DNA from: Gemmatimonadaceae bacterium
Lineage (GTDB): Bacteria; Gemmatimonadota; Gemmatimonadetes; Gemmatimonadales; Gemmatimonadaceae
NCBI GenBank assembly: GCA_040882285.1
Contig: JBBEBQ010000019.1
Span: 23,374-87,373, forward strand
Direction: 5' to 3'
Length of the DNA stretch: 64,000 bases
Part shown: positions 1 to 8,914 of the stretch, in pieces
How positions within the stretch are numbered: the first letter of the stretch is position 1
Layout of the letters: each line of letters opens with the position of its first letter
Program-made: the position numbers and the translations under genes
The notes under the pieces: generated by a model
Database searches by the model: none
The model's input: the letters and a program-made list of their open reading frames with translations, nothing else
Told to the model about the DNA's origin: nothing

Positions 1-212
1 TGTATCCCGACATTCGCGTGGAGCGCATGTCGCTTTCGGGCGACATCGCGTCGACGCTCGAGAAGTACGCCATGTCCGTCGGTGCGGACCTCGTAGCGGT
101 CGGATCGCACGGCTACAACCTCGCCCAGCGGGCGATGCTCGGAAGCGTGTCGGCCGCGCTCCTCGCGCGACCGATGCAGGCGGTGGTCGTAGTGAGGGCC
201 ACGGAGACGTGA
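1..212 (+). CDS. Universal stress protein (UspA family), C-terminal part
   Basis: The reading frame is open from the window edge, so the 5' part lies outside. The visible residues end in the UspA nucleotide-binding signature: GSHGYNLAQRAMLGSVS fits the G-x2-G-x9-G(S/T) pattern, followed by a hydrophobic beta strand (AVVVVRA) that closes the fold. Such proteins are cytoplasmic stress-response factors, often ATP-binding. The stop codon overlaps the GTG start of the decarboxylase gene (GTGA), so the two are probably co-translated. The ligand and exact role cannot be read from this fragment. Confidence 0.8.
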   Translation, partial: YPDIRVERMSLSGDIASTLEKYAMSVGADLVAVGSHGYNLAQRAMLGSVSAALLARPMQAVVVVRATET

Positions 213-2185
213 GCTCGCGGGACGCGCAAGGATCGCCGCTCTCGGCGTGGTTTCTCGGCCCGCACGCCGAGAACGGCGAGGTGCTGGAGAGACTCGCGCT
301 GGGCGTGCTGCGGGATTACACGGCTTGGAGAGCCGATTTCCACCCCGCCGACCCGCAGGCGATCACCTGGGACGACAAGCAGACCCGCGAGTACGCCGAC
401 GGCATCGCGCGTCTCGAGGCGGGGCTCGCAACGCTCATGGCCGAGCTGAAGGACGCCGTCCCGGCGTTCAGCCAGCGCTACAAGGGCCACATGCTCGGCG
501 AGCAGACGCTTGCCGGGCAGCTCGGGTACTTCGCGGGGATGCTGCATAACCCGAACAACATCTCGAGCGAGGTCTCGCAGTCCACGACCAAGCTCGAGCA
601 GCAGGTCATGCACGATCTGGCGCGGATGATCGGATACGGGACCGATTCGTCGTGGGGGCATCTGACATCCGGCGGGACGATCGCGAACTTCGAGGCGCTT
701 TGGATGGCGCGCGCGACCATGGACTTCCCGGTCGCCGTCGCGTGCGCGGCCAACGAGCTTGGCGTCGCGCTGCACGTCCAGCTGCCCGACCGGAGCCACG
801 CTCCGCTCGCCAATCTCGCGCTGTACGACCTGCTCAACATCCGCACGGGCGCGGCGCTCGATCTCATGCACGCGCTGCACGAGAGCGCGGCGGGGCCGGA
901 TCTCGCCGAGGCGCTGGAGAAGCATTCGCTCGCGTCCGCCGGATATCAGGTCCAAGCGGAGCAGGTTGGGCGGCACTTCGGTCACCGCGCGCAGCCGGCG
1001 GTGCTGCTGGTTCCGGCGACAGCCCATTACTCGTGGGAGAAGATCATCCGCGCACTCGGCGTCGGCGCGCGCCAGCTGGTGTTCGTGCCCGTGGACCAAC
1101 ATTGTCGAATGGATCCCGACGGGCTGTGGAAGACGGTGCGGGATCTGGCGGCGAAGCGGGTTCCGATCATCGCGTGCGTCAGCGTCTGCGGCTCGACGGA
1201 GGAAAGCGCCATAGACCGGCTCGATCTGTTGTGCGAGGTGCGGGCGCGCGCGGAGCGGGAGCTCGGCGTCACGTTCCACATGCATTCCGACGCGTGCTAC
1301 GGCGGGTACGCCGCCGCGATAACCTGGGACGCAAACGGCCGCCGAAAGACCGCGGAGCAGATCCGCGCATCCGCGGGCATCGACTGGCCCACCGACGAAT
1401 GGCAGAAGTCGATGGTCGCGCTGTCGCGGGCGGATTCGGTGAGCATCGACCCGCACAAGCTCGGGTACGTGCCGTACCCGGCCGGCGCCCTGATGATCAG
1501 GGACCGCAGAGCCCGGGATCTCGTGGCGACCGATCCGCCGTATCTCCTCCCGACGACGCTGTCGCGAACCAAGGAAGACCTGATTGCGGGCCGGTTCTCA
1601 TTCGAGGGCACGCGGCCGGGCGCAGCCGCCGCCGGGGTGTGGCTGAGCCATCGCGTGCTGCCGCTGGACGAGCGCGGCTACGGCCACCTGATCGAGCGAA
1701 CCGTCGTCGGCGCCCGCCGGCTGTACGCGGCGCTGCGGCAGGCCGACGTCGCGCCGCACGTGGTCGTGACGCTGCCGGAGCCCGATCTCAACATCGTCTG
1801 CTTCTTCCTGTACCACCCGCGAATGAAGTCGCTGGCGGAAATCAACGAGCTGAACGAGCTGCTGTATCGCGAGATGAGCCTGCACGGTCCCGCGGACGCC
1901 CCGCCGTACATCGTCAGCCGGACGAGGCTGCGCTCGCCCATGTATCATGGCGCGGCGACCCCGCTGCTGGAGACCATCAGCGATGATCTCACGGAGCAGT
2001 GGCAGGCCGGAGAGGCCGGCGGTCTCGTCGTGCTTCGCTCGACCGTGATGGATCCGTTCCTCGCGAAGAAGGAGCTGGCCGACGTGCACATCACGGGCTT
2101 GATCGACGCGCTCGCGGCCGCGACCAAGCGCGTCGCGAGAGCGGGGGACGTCGTCCGGGAACGGCGGAGCAAGGTAGCGGGCTGA
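209..2185 (+). CDS. PLP-dependent amino-acid decarboxylase (group II; tyrosine/glutamate decarboxylase-like)
   Basis: A 658-residue fold-type I PLP enzyme. The motif SIDPHKLGYVPYPAG holds the predicted Schiff-base lysine (Lys417). The N-terminal half has GHMLGEQTLAGQLGYFAGM and LTSGGTIANFEAL, as in large group II decarboxylases; HSDACYGGY lies before the lysine motif. The length is nearer to bacterial tyrosine decarboxylases (about 620 residues) than to GadB (about 466), so an aromatic substrate is plausible, but substrate cannot be fixed from sequence. The GTG start overlaps the UspA stop. No amino-acid antiporter is visible in this window, so an acid-resistance role is unproven. Confidence 0.85.
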   Translation: MSSRDAQGSPLSAWFLGPHAENGEVLERLALGVLRDYTAWRADFHPADPQAITWDDKQTREYADGIARLEAGLATLMAELKDAVPAFSQRYKGHMLGEQTLAGQLGYFAGMLHNPNNISSEVSQSTTKLEQQVMHDLARMIGYGTDSSWGHLTSGGTIANFEALWMARATMDFPVAVACAANELGVALHVQLPDRSHAPLANLALYDLLNIRTGAALDLMHALHESAAGPDLAEALEKHSLASAGYQVQAEQVGRHFGHRAQPAVLLVPATAHYSWEKIIRALGVGARQLVFVPVDQHCRMDPDGLWKTVRDLAAKRVPIIACVSVCGSTEESAIDRLDLLCEVRARAERELGVTFHMHSDACYGGYAAAITWDANGRRKTAEQIRASAGIDWPTDEWQKSMVALSRADSVSIDPHKLGYVPYPAGALMIRDRRARDLVATDPPYLLPTTLSRTKEDLIAGRFSFEGTRPGAAAAGVWLSHRVLPLDERGYGHLIERTVVGARRLYAALRQADVAPHVVVTLPEPDLNIVCFFLYHPRMKSLAEINELNELLYREMSLHGPADAPPYIVSRTRLRSPMYHGAATPLLETISDDLTEQWQAGEAGGLVVLRSTVMDPFLAKKELADVHITGLIDALAAATKRVARAGDVVRERRSKVAG

Positions 2186-2437
2186 GCCCGCAGCAGCATC
2201 ATTCATATGGAAGTAGAAGCAGCCGCTGGAACCAGCAGCGTCCGGACGCGGACGGACGTCGACGCGTGCAAGGTTAACTGCGTCGTGGGGCGGTTAATGC
2301 CGCCGCAAGATACGGGAATCCCCTACGTCCTTTCCACCATCTCCCCGCTGAGGCCGGTACCCGACTCCCCTAACCTGTCTCCATCACGTTGACCGCCGCG
2401 TTTCTGGCGGGCGCGCAACAACACGTATGGGAGACAT

Positions 2438-2887
2438 ATGCTGAGCACGAAGATCTTATGGGGACTTTCGCTTGCCCTCGTCGCCGCTGCCTGCAGCACG
2501 GAGAAGCGGGACGCTCCGGAAGCGGAAGGGGACGACGACGCGCGCGCGCCGACCGCGGCAACGGGGAAGATCATCGAAGTGAAGATGATCACCGACGACA
2601 AGGGGAATTACTACGAGCCGGCCGCCATCCACGCGGAAACCGGCGACGTGCTCCGGTTCACGGTCGTGACGGGAGTTCACAACGTGAATTTCCTGCCCGA
2701 CTCCAACGCCGGAAAGCAGGGACTGCCGCCGGCGAGCGACCTGCTGCAGCTGCCCGGACAGACGCTCGACATCCCCGTCACGTTCGCCGAGGGCAGCTAC
2801 TACTTCCAGTGCGATCCGCACGCTCTGCTCGGCATGATCGGACGGCTGCACGTGGAAGACGACGATGATGACGACGACAATGACTGA
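2438..2887 (+). CDS. Cupredoxin (plastocyanin-like) lipoprotein upstream of nosZ
   Basis: 149 residues with a lipoprotein signal peptide (lipobox LVAAAC, lipidated Cys19), an acidic linker and one cupredoxin domain. The expected type 1 copper ligands are visible: His81 (VHNVNF), Cys125, His128 and Met133 (FQCDPHALLGM). The C-terminus is a run of aspartates. GGGAG precedes the ATG at a normal distance. It lies 61 bp before nosZ in the same orientation, so it may pass electrons to NosZ or help with copper supply; that role is inferred from position. Nothing in the upstream 250 bp (2186-2437) could be identified as a promoter or FNR box. Confidence 0.8.
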   Translation: MLSTKILWGLSLALVAAACSTEKRDAPEAEGDDDARAPTAATGKIIEVKMITDDKGNYYEPAAIHAETGDVLRFTVVTGVHNVNFLPDSNAGKQGLPPASDLLQLPGQTLDIPVTFAEGSYYFQCDPHALLGMIGRLHVEDDDDDDDND

Positions 2888-2948
2888 CAAGCTTGTTGGC
2901 CCGATCAACCCACGCCGCCCTCAGCGGCCCAATACAGGAGACCGTTCG

Positions 2949-4949
2949 ATGAATTCGTTTTCTCTTCGCTGGAGTGTCGCCGCGCTGGCGGCGGTCTCGC
3001 TGCTCGCCGCGTGCGGCGAGCGCACTCCCGACGTCCCCGGCCAGCGCACCATGGCCACCGGCGACGTGCAGAAGGCAGCGTTGGCCACCTACGTCAAGCC
3101 CGGTGATCTGGACGAGTATTATCTGTTCTATTCCGGCGGGCACTCCGGCCAGGTGTCGGTGGCGGGCGTGCCGTCGATGCGCCACATCGTCACAATTCCG
3201 GTCTTCGCTCCGTATCCCGGCACTGGCTACGGGTTTGATGAGGAGAGCCGCCGCATGCTGGGCGCCTTCACCTGGGGCGACGTACACCATCCGGCCGCCT
3301 CCAAGACCGACGGCGACTACGACGGGAGATGGCTGTTCGTCAACGACAACGCCAACAACCGCATCGCGCGCATCGACCTGCGCGACATGAAGACCAGGCA
3401 GATCCTCGGCCCGATCCCCAACACGATGGGGAATCACGGTTCGTCGATGGTCACGAACAACACCGAGTACATCCTGGTCGCGACCCGGTTCTCCACTCCG
3501 CTGGCCGGACGGTACGAGCCGCTCGAGCAGTACGCCACGCTGTACAAGGGCGCGGTGAGCGGCATCAAGGTTGACTCCGCGACGGGCACCATGTCGGTCG
3601 GCTGGCAGATCATGACGCCGCCGTTCAACTGGGACCTCGGCGCCACCGGCAAGGGCCCGTCCAACGACTGGGCGTTCTGGACGTCGTACAACAGCGAGCG
3701 CGCCACCGGCAAGCTCGAGGTGACCAGCGCGCAGAGAGATCGCGATTACATCGCGGTCGTCAACTGGAAGAACGCGGAGCGTGCCGCGACGGGGAACGCC
3801 ACCACTGTGTCCGCCGGCGTGCGCGTGATCGACCCGGCGCGAGCGCCCGGCGTGATGTATCTGCTACCCTGCGGCAAGAGCCCGCACGGCGTGGACGTGG
3901 ATCCGAGCGGAGAGTACGTGGTCTGCTCCGGCAAGCTCCAGCCGACGGCCACCGTGTACTCGTTCGCGAAGATCAAGGAAGCGATCGACAAGCGCGACTT
4001 CGAGCCGGAGATGGAAGACGGAATCCCGGTCATCAAGTACAACTCGGCGGTCGTGATGGAAGTGCCGGTCGGACTCGGGCCGCTGCACACGCAGTTCGAC
4101 GGCAAGGGCTTCGCGTACACCTCGCTGTACGTCGAGAGCGCGATTGCCAAGTGGAAGCTTCCGCCGTACGCGGCGAACGTGGATCCGAAATCGCTGGTGG
4201 TGGACAAGATTGCGGTCCAGTTCAACATCGGCCACCTGGTGACGAGTCATGGCGACACCAGGCGCCCGCGCGGCGACTACATGATCGCGATGAACAAGAT
4301 GTCGAAGGGACGCCACCTGAACGTCGGGCCGTCGCAGCCGGAGAGCTCGCAGCTCATCACGATCGGCGGTGCCAAGATGGAGATGATCTACGAGGCCTTC
4401 ACGGATCCGGAGCCGCACTTCGCACAGCTCATCCACCGGGACATCATCAAGCCGATCGAGTTCTATCCAAGGTCCGAGAGCAGGGACAGGAACGCGATCT
4501 GGGCGCCCGACGGAGCCCGCGTCACGCGGAACGCCGCGCGCAGGACCGTGGAAGGAAACGTGTACGCCATCCGGAGCTACTTCGAGCCCGGTCGCATCCA
4601 GGTGCAGCAGGGTGACACCGTGATACTGCACATCACCAACGCCGAGCAGCAGCGGGACGAGATTCACGGCTTCGGCGTGGTGGGCTACAACAAGAACATC
4701 GTCATGGATCCGGGCGAGACCAAGACGCTGCGCTTCGTGGCGGACCGCGCCGGAGTCTTCCCGTACTACTGCACCAATTTCTGCTCGGCGCTGCACCAGG
4801 AGATGCAGGGTTATCTCGAGGTGATGCCCACGGGCAGGCGGTTGACGATGTACGACGCGAGCGGGGTGATGCGAATCGACGGACGGGCGGCAGCCCGTGG
4901 TGTCGCCGCCGCGAACGCGCGCCGGACTCCCGCCGGGAGCCTGGACTGA
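2949..4949 (+). CDS. nosZ: Nitrous oxide reductase, Sec-exported lipoprotein type (clade II)
   Basis: 666 residues; reduces N2O to N2 outside the cytoplasm. The ATG at 2949 has AGGAG 8 bp upstream, so the frame open from 2865 is not used fully. The N-terminus is a Sec signal with lipobox (LLAAC), not the twin-arginine signal of clade I NosZ. CuZ ligand regions are present: GDVHHP (His113/His114), NHGSSMV, SPHGVDVDPSG, GPLHTQFDG, TSHGDT and DPEPHFAQ. The C-terminal cupredoxin domain has His573 and the CuA loop CTNFCSALHQEM (Cys608, Cys612, His616, Met619). Length and motifs indicate a complete enzyme. The next gene starts 2 bp downstream. Confidence 0.97.
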   Translation: MNSFSLRWSVAALAAVSLLAACGERTPDVPGQRTMATGDVQKAALATYVKPGDLDEYYLFYSGGHSGQVSVAGVPSMRHIVTIPVFAPYPGTGYGFDEESRRMLGAFTWGDVHHPAASKTDGDYDGRWLFVNDNANNRIARIDLRDMKTRQILGPIPNTMGNHGSSMVTNNTEYILVATRFSTPLAGRYEPLEQYATLYKGAVSGIKVDSATGTMSVGWQIMTPPFNWDLGATGKGPSNDWAFWTSYNSERATGKLEVTSAQRDRDYIAVVNWKNAERAATGNATTVSAGVRVIDPARAPGVMYLLPCGKSPHGVDVDPSGEYVVCSGKLQPTATVYSFAKIKEAIDKRDFEPEMEDGIPVIKYNSAVVMEVPVGLGPLHTQFDGKGFAYTSLYVESAIAKWKLPPYAANVDPKSLVVDKIAVQFNIGHLVTSHGDTRRPRGDYMIAMNKMSKGRHLNVGPSQPESSQLITIGGAKMEMIYEAFTDPEPHFAQLIHRDIIKPIEFYPRSESRDRNAIWAPDGARVTRNAARRTVEGNVYAIRSYFEPGRIQVQQGDTVILHITNAEQQRDEIHGFGVVGYNKNIVMDPGETKTLRFVADRAGVFPYYCTNFCSALHQEMQGYLEVMPTGRRLTMYDASGVMRIDGRAAARGVAAANARRTPAGSLD

Positions 4950-4951
4950 CG

Positions 4952-5602
4952 ATGAAGCTGCTTCCGGCCCCTCCGATGCTGCGGCGGCCCGTGGTCCAGC
5001 GAGCGCTGCTGCTCGCCGCCGCGGGCCTGCTCGTGGCCGCCGTTTTCCTGCCCCTGTGGGGAATGACGCTCGTGAGCGTGCAGTATCCGGAGGGGCTCCG
5101 GATGATCGTGTACCCGACGTTCATCACGGGCGACATCACCGAGATCAACCTGCTCAACAAGGCTATCGGGATGAAGCCTATCTTCAATGATTTCTTCCTG
5201 GAGCTCAAGGTGCTTCCGGTCGCGTTCGCCGCGCTAGCGCTGCTGTGTGTGGTGGGCGCGTTCATCCGGCGGGCGTGGTGGTCGCTGCTGTCGTTGCTCG
5301 CTATGGCGGGGGTCGGCGGCTACGGCCTCTGGAGCATGCGGCATCGGCTCTGGCAGTTCGGCAACGAGCTGAGCCCGACTGCGGCCATGACGATCGATCC
5401 GTTCACCCCGCCGATGATCGGATCCAATCAGATAGCGCAGTTCGCGACGTATTCGTATTTCAGCTGGGGCACGACGCTGCCGCTCATCGCCGGCGGGCTT
5501 GTGCTGGCGGTGCTGTGGGCCCAGCTCGGCACCGGCCGCCGGCCGAACAGGCAGCGAGCGCGCGCCAAGTCCGTGTCGGAGCTGCAGCCCGCGCGGTCGT
5601 AG
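4952..5602 (+). CDS. Nos-cluster integral membrane protein between nosZ and nosD
   Basis: 216 residues with about four hydrophobic segments (near residues 17-38, 86-106, 111-130 and 172-193) and a basic C-terminal tail. A conserved-looking extracytoplasmic stretch (QYPEGLRMIVYP, then ITEINLLNKAIGMKPI) follows the first helix. It starts 2 bp after nosZ and ends 1 bp before nosD. Clade II nos clusters commonly encode extra membrane proteins of unknown function here, sometimes called NosB. I recognise the setting and style but cannot assign a mechanism; membrane electron transfer or assembly are guesses. Confidence 0.7.
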   Translation: MKLLPAPPMLRRPVVQRALLLAAAGLLVAAVFLPLWGMTLVSVQYPEGLRMIVYPTFITGDITEINLLNKAIGMKPIFNDFFLELKVLPVAFAALALLCVVGAFIRRAWWSLLSLLAMAGVGGYGLWSMRHRLWQFGNELSPTAAMTIDPFTPPMIGSNQIAQFATYSYFSWGTTLPLIAGGLVLAVLWAQLGTGRRPNRQRARAKSVSELQPARS

Positions 5603-5603
5603 G

Positions 5604-6971
5604 ATGCTCACTACGCTGGGCTTCTCGCTGCTGCAGGCGCTCGCTCCCGCGGGCGGAGCGCGGACGCTCATGGTGGCGCCCGGCGGCCCGTACACGCATC
5701 CCGTGGAAGCGATCGCCGCCGCGCGTCCCGGTGATACGGTACGCGTGGCGGCCGGCACGTACGCCGGACCGGTCGTGATCGATCGCCGGCTGGCGCTGGT
5801 GGGCGCTCCGGGCGCGGTGCTCGACGGCCGCGGCCGCGGCACCGTCGTCACCGTGGATGCGGACTCGGTCGCGATCAGCGGATTCACCATCGTACGCAGC
5901 GGGCTGTCGCTCAACAAGGACGAAGCCGCCGTCAAGCTGCTGCGCTGCTACGGCTGCGTCGTCTCCGGCAACACGATCGGCTCCTCGCTGCACGGCGTCT
6001 ACCTGCTCTCGTCGCACGACGTGCTGATCGAGAACAACCGGATCACCGGTGACGCGAAGCTGCAGGAGGCCTGGCGGGGAAACGGGATCCATCTGTACAA
6101 CTCGACGTACGTGGAGATGCGGCGCAACACCGTGCGGACCACGCGCGACGGCCTGTACTTCTCCTTCGCCAGCCATTCCACCGCGGTGGGCAACGACGTG
6201 TCGAACGTGCGGTACGGGCTGCACTACATGTACTCCGACGACAACACTTTCACGGACAATCGCTTCACGCGGAACGCCGCCGGCGCCGCGATCATGTTCT
6301 CCAAGCGCATCACCTTCCGGCGAAACACGTTCTCCAGGCACGTAGGCTACCGCGCATACGGCATCCTGCTGCAGACGGCGGAAAACGTGACTGCCGAGCG
6401 GAATGTCATCGAGGGCAACCTCACGGGAATGTTTCTGGACGGATCCGTCCGGAACATCTTCCGCGCGAACACCATCAGCGGCAACGGCGTCGGCATCGAC
6501 ATGATGGCGAGCTCGGAAGGGAACACGTTCGTGGACAACGTCATCACCGGCAACCGGACGTCGGCCCGCACGATACTCGGCGTGGGCGACAACGCGTGGT
6601 CCGCTGAAGGCCGCGGAAATTTCTGGGGCGGCCGCGCCACGTTCGATCTCGACGGAGATGGAGTGGGCGACCGCCCGCATCGCGCTGGCGATCCGTTCGC
6701 GTCGCTGGCCGGAATGAGGCCGGTGCTCGAGCTGTGGGCGGGAACGCCCGCCGCGCGCGCGCTCGCCTGGGCGGAATCCGCGTTTCCCGTCTTCGACTTC
6801 GCGGCGATCACCGACGAGCGGCCGCTCGCCGTCCGTCCGGAGCACGCGCCGGTCGGCGCGACCGCGACGTTCGACCGGTCGCGATCGATGCTCGCCTTCG
6901 CCGGCATCAGCCTGCTCGGGCTCGCCATGTATCAGACCCGCCGTTCGACCTTTCCCCGGGCACGCCGATGA
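5604..6971 (+). CDS. nosD: Copper-site maturation protein NosD (periplasmic beta-helix)
   Basis: 455 residues from the ATG at 5604, directly after the upstream stop. A hydrophobic N-terminus (FSLLQALAPAGGA) looks like a signal peptide. The body is a right-handed beta-helix of repeating N-x-I/F turns (for example ENNRITG, RRNTVRTT, GNDVSNV, TDNRFTRN, VDNVITGN), as in NosD and carbohydrate-binding CASH domains. GRGNFWGG and the DLDGDGVGDRPH motif near the end are typical of NosD. A C-terminal hydrophobic stretch (AFAGISLLGLAMY) may anchor it. NosD works with NosF and NosY in CuZ assembly. Its TGA overlaps the nosF start (ATGA). Confidence 0.93.
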   Translation: MLTTLGFSLLQALAPAGGARTLMVAPGGPYTHPVEAIAAARPGDTVRVAAGTYAGPVVIDRRLALVGAPGAVLDGRGRGTVVTVDADSVAISGFTIVRSGLSLNKDEAAVKLLRCYGCVVSGNTIGSSLHGVYLLSSHDVLIENNRITGDAKLQEAWRGNGIHLYNSTYVEMRRNTVRTTRDGLYFSFASHSTAVGNDVSNVRYGLHYMYSDDNTFTDNRFTRNAAGAAIMFSKRITFRRNTFSRHVGYRAYGILLQTAENVTAERNVIEGNLTGMFLDGSVRNIFRANTISGNGVGIDMMASSEGNTFVDNVITGNRTSARTILGVGDNAWSAEGRGNFWGGRATFDLDGDGVGDRPHRAGDPFASLAGMRPVLELWAGTPAARALAWAESAFPVFDFAAITDERPLAVRPEHAPVGATATFDRSRSMLAFAGISLLGLAMYQTRRSTFPRARR

Positions 6972-7699
6972 TCGCTTACCACGGATTCACCAAACGCTAT
7001 GCCGACGTGCTCGCGATCGAGCCGCTGTCGCTGACGGTGGAGGAAGGCGAGACGCTCGCGCTCGTCGGCCCGAACGGCTCCGGCAAGACGACGCTGCTGA
7101 AAGGTGCCGCCGGACTGGTGCGCGCGACCGCGGGCCGGATCGCTGTCGCCGGGCACGACGTCGCGCGGCATGGGCGCGAGGCACGCCGCGCCGTCGGCTA
7201 CATGCCGCAGCGGCTCGGCTTTCCCGAAGGAGCGACGCCGCGCGAGGTGCTGCGGCTGATCGCGCGCCTGCGGGACACGGATCTTCCGCGGCCCGAGGCG
7301 CTGCTCGAGCGCGTGGGACTCGAGAACGTGCTCGACCGGCAGATCGAGACGCTGTCGGGTGGAATGCGCCAGCGCTTCGGTCTCGCGATCGCGCTGCTCG
7401 GGGATCCCCGCGTTCTGCTGCTGGACGAGCCGAGCGCGGCGCTGGACCCGACCGGAGCGCTGCTGATGCGGGACCTGCTGTGCGAGCTCGGCAACGAAGG
7501 GAAGACCATCCTCATCTCGTCCCACGATCTCATGGAAGTCGAAGCGGTCGCCGACCGGCTGGCGGTTTTCGTCGCCGGAAGACTCGTGGCCGCGGGCGAG
7601 CCAGCCGCGCTCGCGTCGTCGCTGGATCTGAAGCACGGCGCCGGAGTCGAGGAGATCTATCGGCGCCTCACGGGACTCGAGCTCCGGGTGGCCGCATGA
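6968..7699 (+). CDS. nosF: Nos ABC transporter ATP-binding protein NosF
   Basis: 243 residues from the ATG that overlaps the nosD stop; the longer upstream frame is antisense-like noise inside nosD. Walker A is GPNGSGKT (residues 34-41), the signature is LSGGMRQR and Walker B is VLLLDEPSAALDP, followed by the switch His in SSHDLMEVE. It powers the NosFY complex needed for copper-centre maturation of NosZ. It overlaps nosY by 4 bp (ATGA), so nosD-nosF-nosY are tightly coupled. Confidence 0.93.
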   Translation: MIAYHGFTKRYADVLAIEPLSLTVEEGETLALVGPNGSGKTTLLKGAAGLVRATAGRIAVAGHDVARHGREARRAVGYMPQRLGFPEGATPREVLRLIARLRDTDLPRPEALLERVGLENVLDRQIETLSGGMRQRFGLAIALLGDPRVLLLDEPSAALDPTGALLMRDLLCELGNEGKTILISSHDLMEVEAVADRLAVFVAGRLVAAGEPAALASSLDLKHGAGVEEIYRRLTGLELRVAA

Positions 7700-8583
7700 C
7701 GCACATCCAGCTCGCGAGCCCGCCTTTGGCGGGCGGGGCTCGACCGCTGACGGCGGCGGCGCTGCCGCGCGTCCTCGCGCTCGCGGCCTTCGAGCTGCGC
7801 TCCACCATGCGCGGCAAGATGGTTCCGACCTTCGCGGCGGTCTTCGCCGTCGTGGCCGCGGGTCTCGCGCTCGCCGGTCTCGGCGGCAGCGGCCAGCTGC
7901 TGGTTCAGGGCTTCACGCGCACGGCCGTGTCGCTGATGACGCTCGGCTACTACATCATGCCGCTGCTCGGATTGTTGCTCGGGGCCATGGCCTTCGCCGC
8001 CAACTCCGCCGCGATGGAAGCGATCGCCGCGCAGCCGGTCGGAGTCGCGGAGCTGGTGCTGGGCCGCGCGCTCGGACTGCTCGCCGCGATCGTGTTGGTC
8101 GTGGTCGCGGGATTTGGCGGCGCGATGGTGTTCATCGCCGCCAGCGCCGGTACCGCGGGGATCGGCGGGTTTCTTCTCGTAGCGCTCGGCTCCGTCCTGG
8201 CCGGGGCAGCCGGGCTGGCGGTGGGAATACTGCTGGGGGTCGTGTCGCGCAGCCGCCTCGGGGCGATGGGTGGAGCTATCGCCGCGTGGCTCTTCGCCGC
8301 GGTGGTGTTCGACCTAATCGCTATCGGAGTGCTCCAGCTCGTGGGCGACGGACAGCCGGGCCGGTGGCTGCTCGCGCTACTCGGCTTGAATCCCATCGAC
8401 GGGCTGCGCGCCGTGTCGCTGGTGGAGCTGGGAGCCGACGTGCTGCTCGGCCCCGCCGGAGCCGCCCTGGAGCGCATGCTCGGCGGCGCGGCAGGGCTGT
8501 CGTTCGTCGCGGTGTCGCTCACGCTGTGGATCGCCGTCCCGCTCGCGGCAGCGGTCACGCTCAGCTCGCGCCGCGACCGGTAG
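7696..8583 (+). CDS. nosY: Nos ABC transporter permease NosY
   Basis: 295 residues of ABC-2 type permease with about six hydrophobic helices. The N-terminal ALAAFELRSTMRGKMVPTF motif before the first helix and the NPIDGLR loop near the end are typical of NosY. The ATG overlaps the nosF stop. It is the last recognised nos gene: no nosL, nosR or nosX follows within the window. The stop is followed by a short GC hairpin (GCGCC/GGCGC) without a T-run. Confidence 0.92.
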   Translation: MTHIQLASPPLAGGARPLTAAALPRVLALAAFELRSTMRGKMVPTFAAVFAVVAAGLALAGLGGSGQLLVQGFTRTAVSLMTLGYYIMPLLGLLLGAMAFAANSAAMEAIAAQPVGVAELVLGRALGLLAAIVLVVVAGFGGAMVFIAASAGTAGIGGFLLVALGSVLAGAAGLAVGILLGVVSRSRLGAMGGAIAAWLFAAVVFDLIAIGVLQLVGDGQPGRWLLALLGLNPIDGLRAVSLVELGADVLLGPAGAALERMLGGAAGLSFVAVSLTLWIAVPLAAAVTLSSRRDR

Positions 8584-8792
8584 CGCCGTGCGGCGCCGGG
8601 GAGTCGGTCGGGGAAACCCTGTCAGCGGGTGGGGAACAACCGCAGGGAAGTTCCGCGAAGACGATTACAGAGGATTGGGCCCGCGCCGTCTAGGTTGCGG
8701 GACCGTCACGACACCGAACTGGAGCCGCATGAGATGACCGGTAAGTCCGCCGCCGAGATGTCCGAAACGATTCCCACCTGCCACATTCTTCC

Positions 8793-8827
8793 CCATGCCG
8801 AATCCTAGCACGGGATGTTCGGCATGG
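8793..8827. promoter_or_regulatory. 10-bp inverted repeat upstream of the NarX-like kinase
   Basis: The arms CCATGCCGAA (8793-8802) and TTCGGCATGG (8818-8827) are perfect reverse complements around a 15-nt spacer. They lie 24 bp before the first ATG of the kinase gene in an otherwise unassigned 268-bp gap after nosY. It could be a protein-binding operator or an mRNA hairpin close to the start codons. No -35/-10 pair could be read with confidence. Confidence 0.45.
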
Positions 8828-8851
8828 TGACGGCGCTGGTCGTTGGCTAGC

Positions 8852-8914
8852 ATGGCCAGAGGACTCCGTCCCATGGCCAGAGGACTCCGTCCCATGGCCA
8901 GAGGACTCCGTCCC
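8852..8914 (+). repeat. Three perfect tandem copies of a 21-bp unit covering the kinase start
   Basis: Copies lie at 8852-8872, 8873-8893 and 8894-8914 and are identical. Each begins with ATG and contains AGAGGA nine bases before the ATG of the next copy; the third is followed by ATG at 8915. Because 21 is a multiple of three, every ATG is in frame with the kinase, and each copy adds the heptapeptide MARGLRP. Confidence 0.95.

Noticed and set aside
113..1456. Long minus-strand open frame opposite the PLP decarboxylase
   Set aside because: Arg/His-rich composition and no motif; the plus strand codes a complete enzyme over the same bases.
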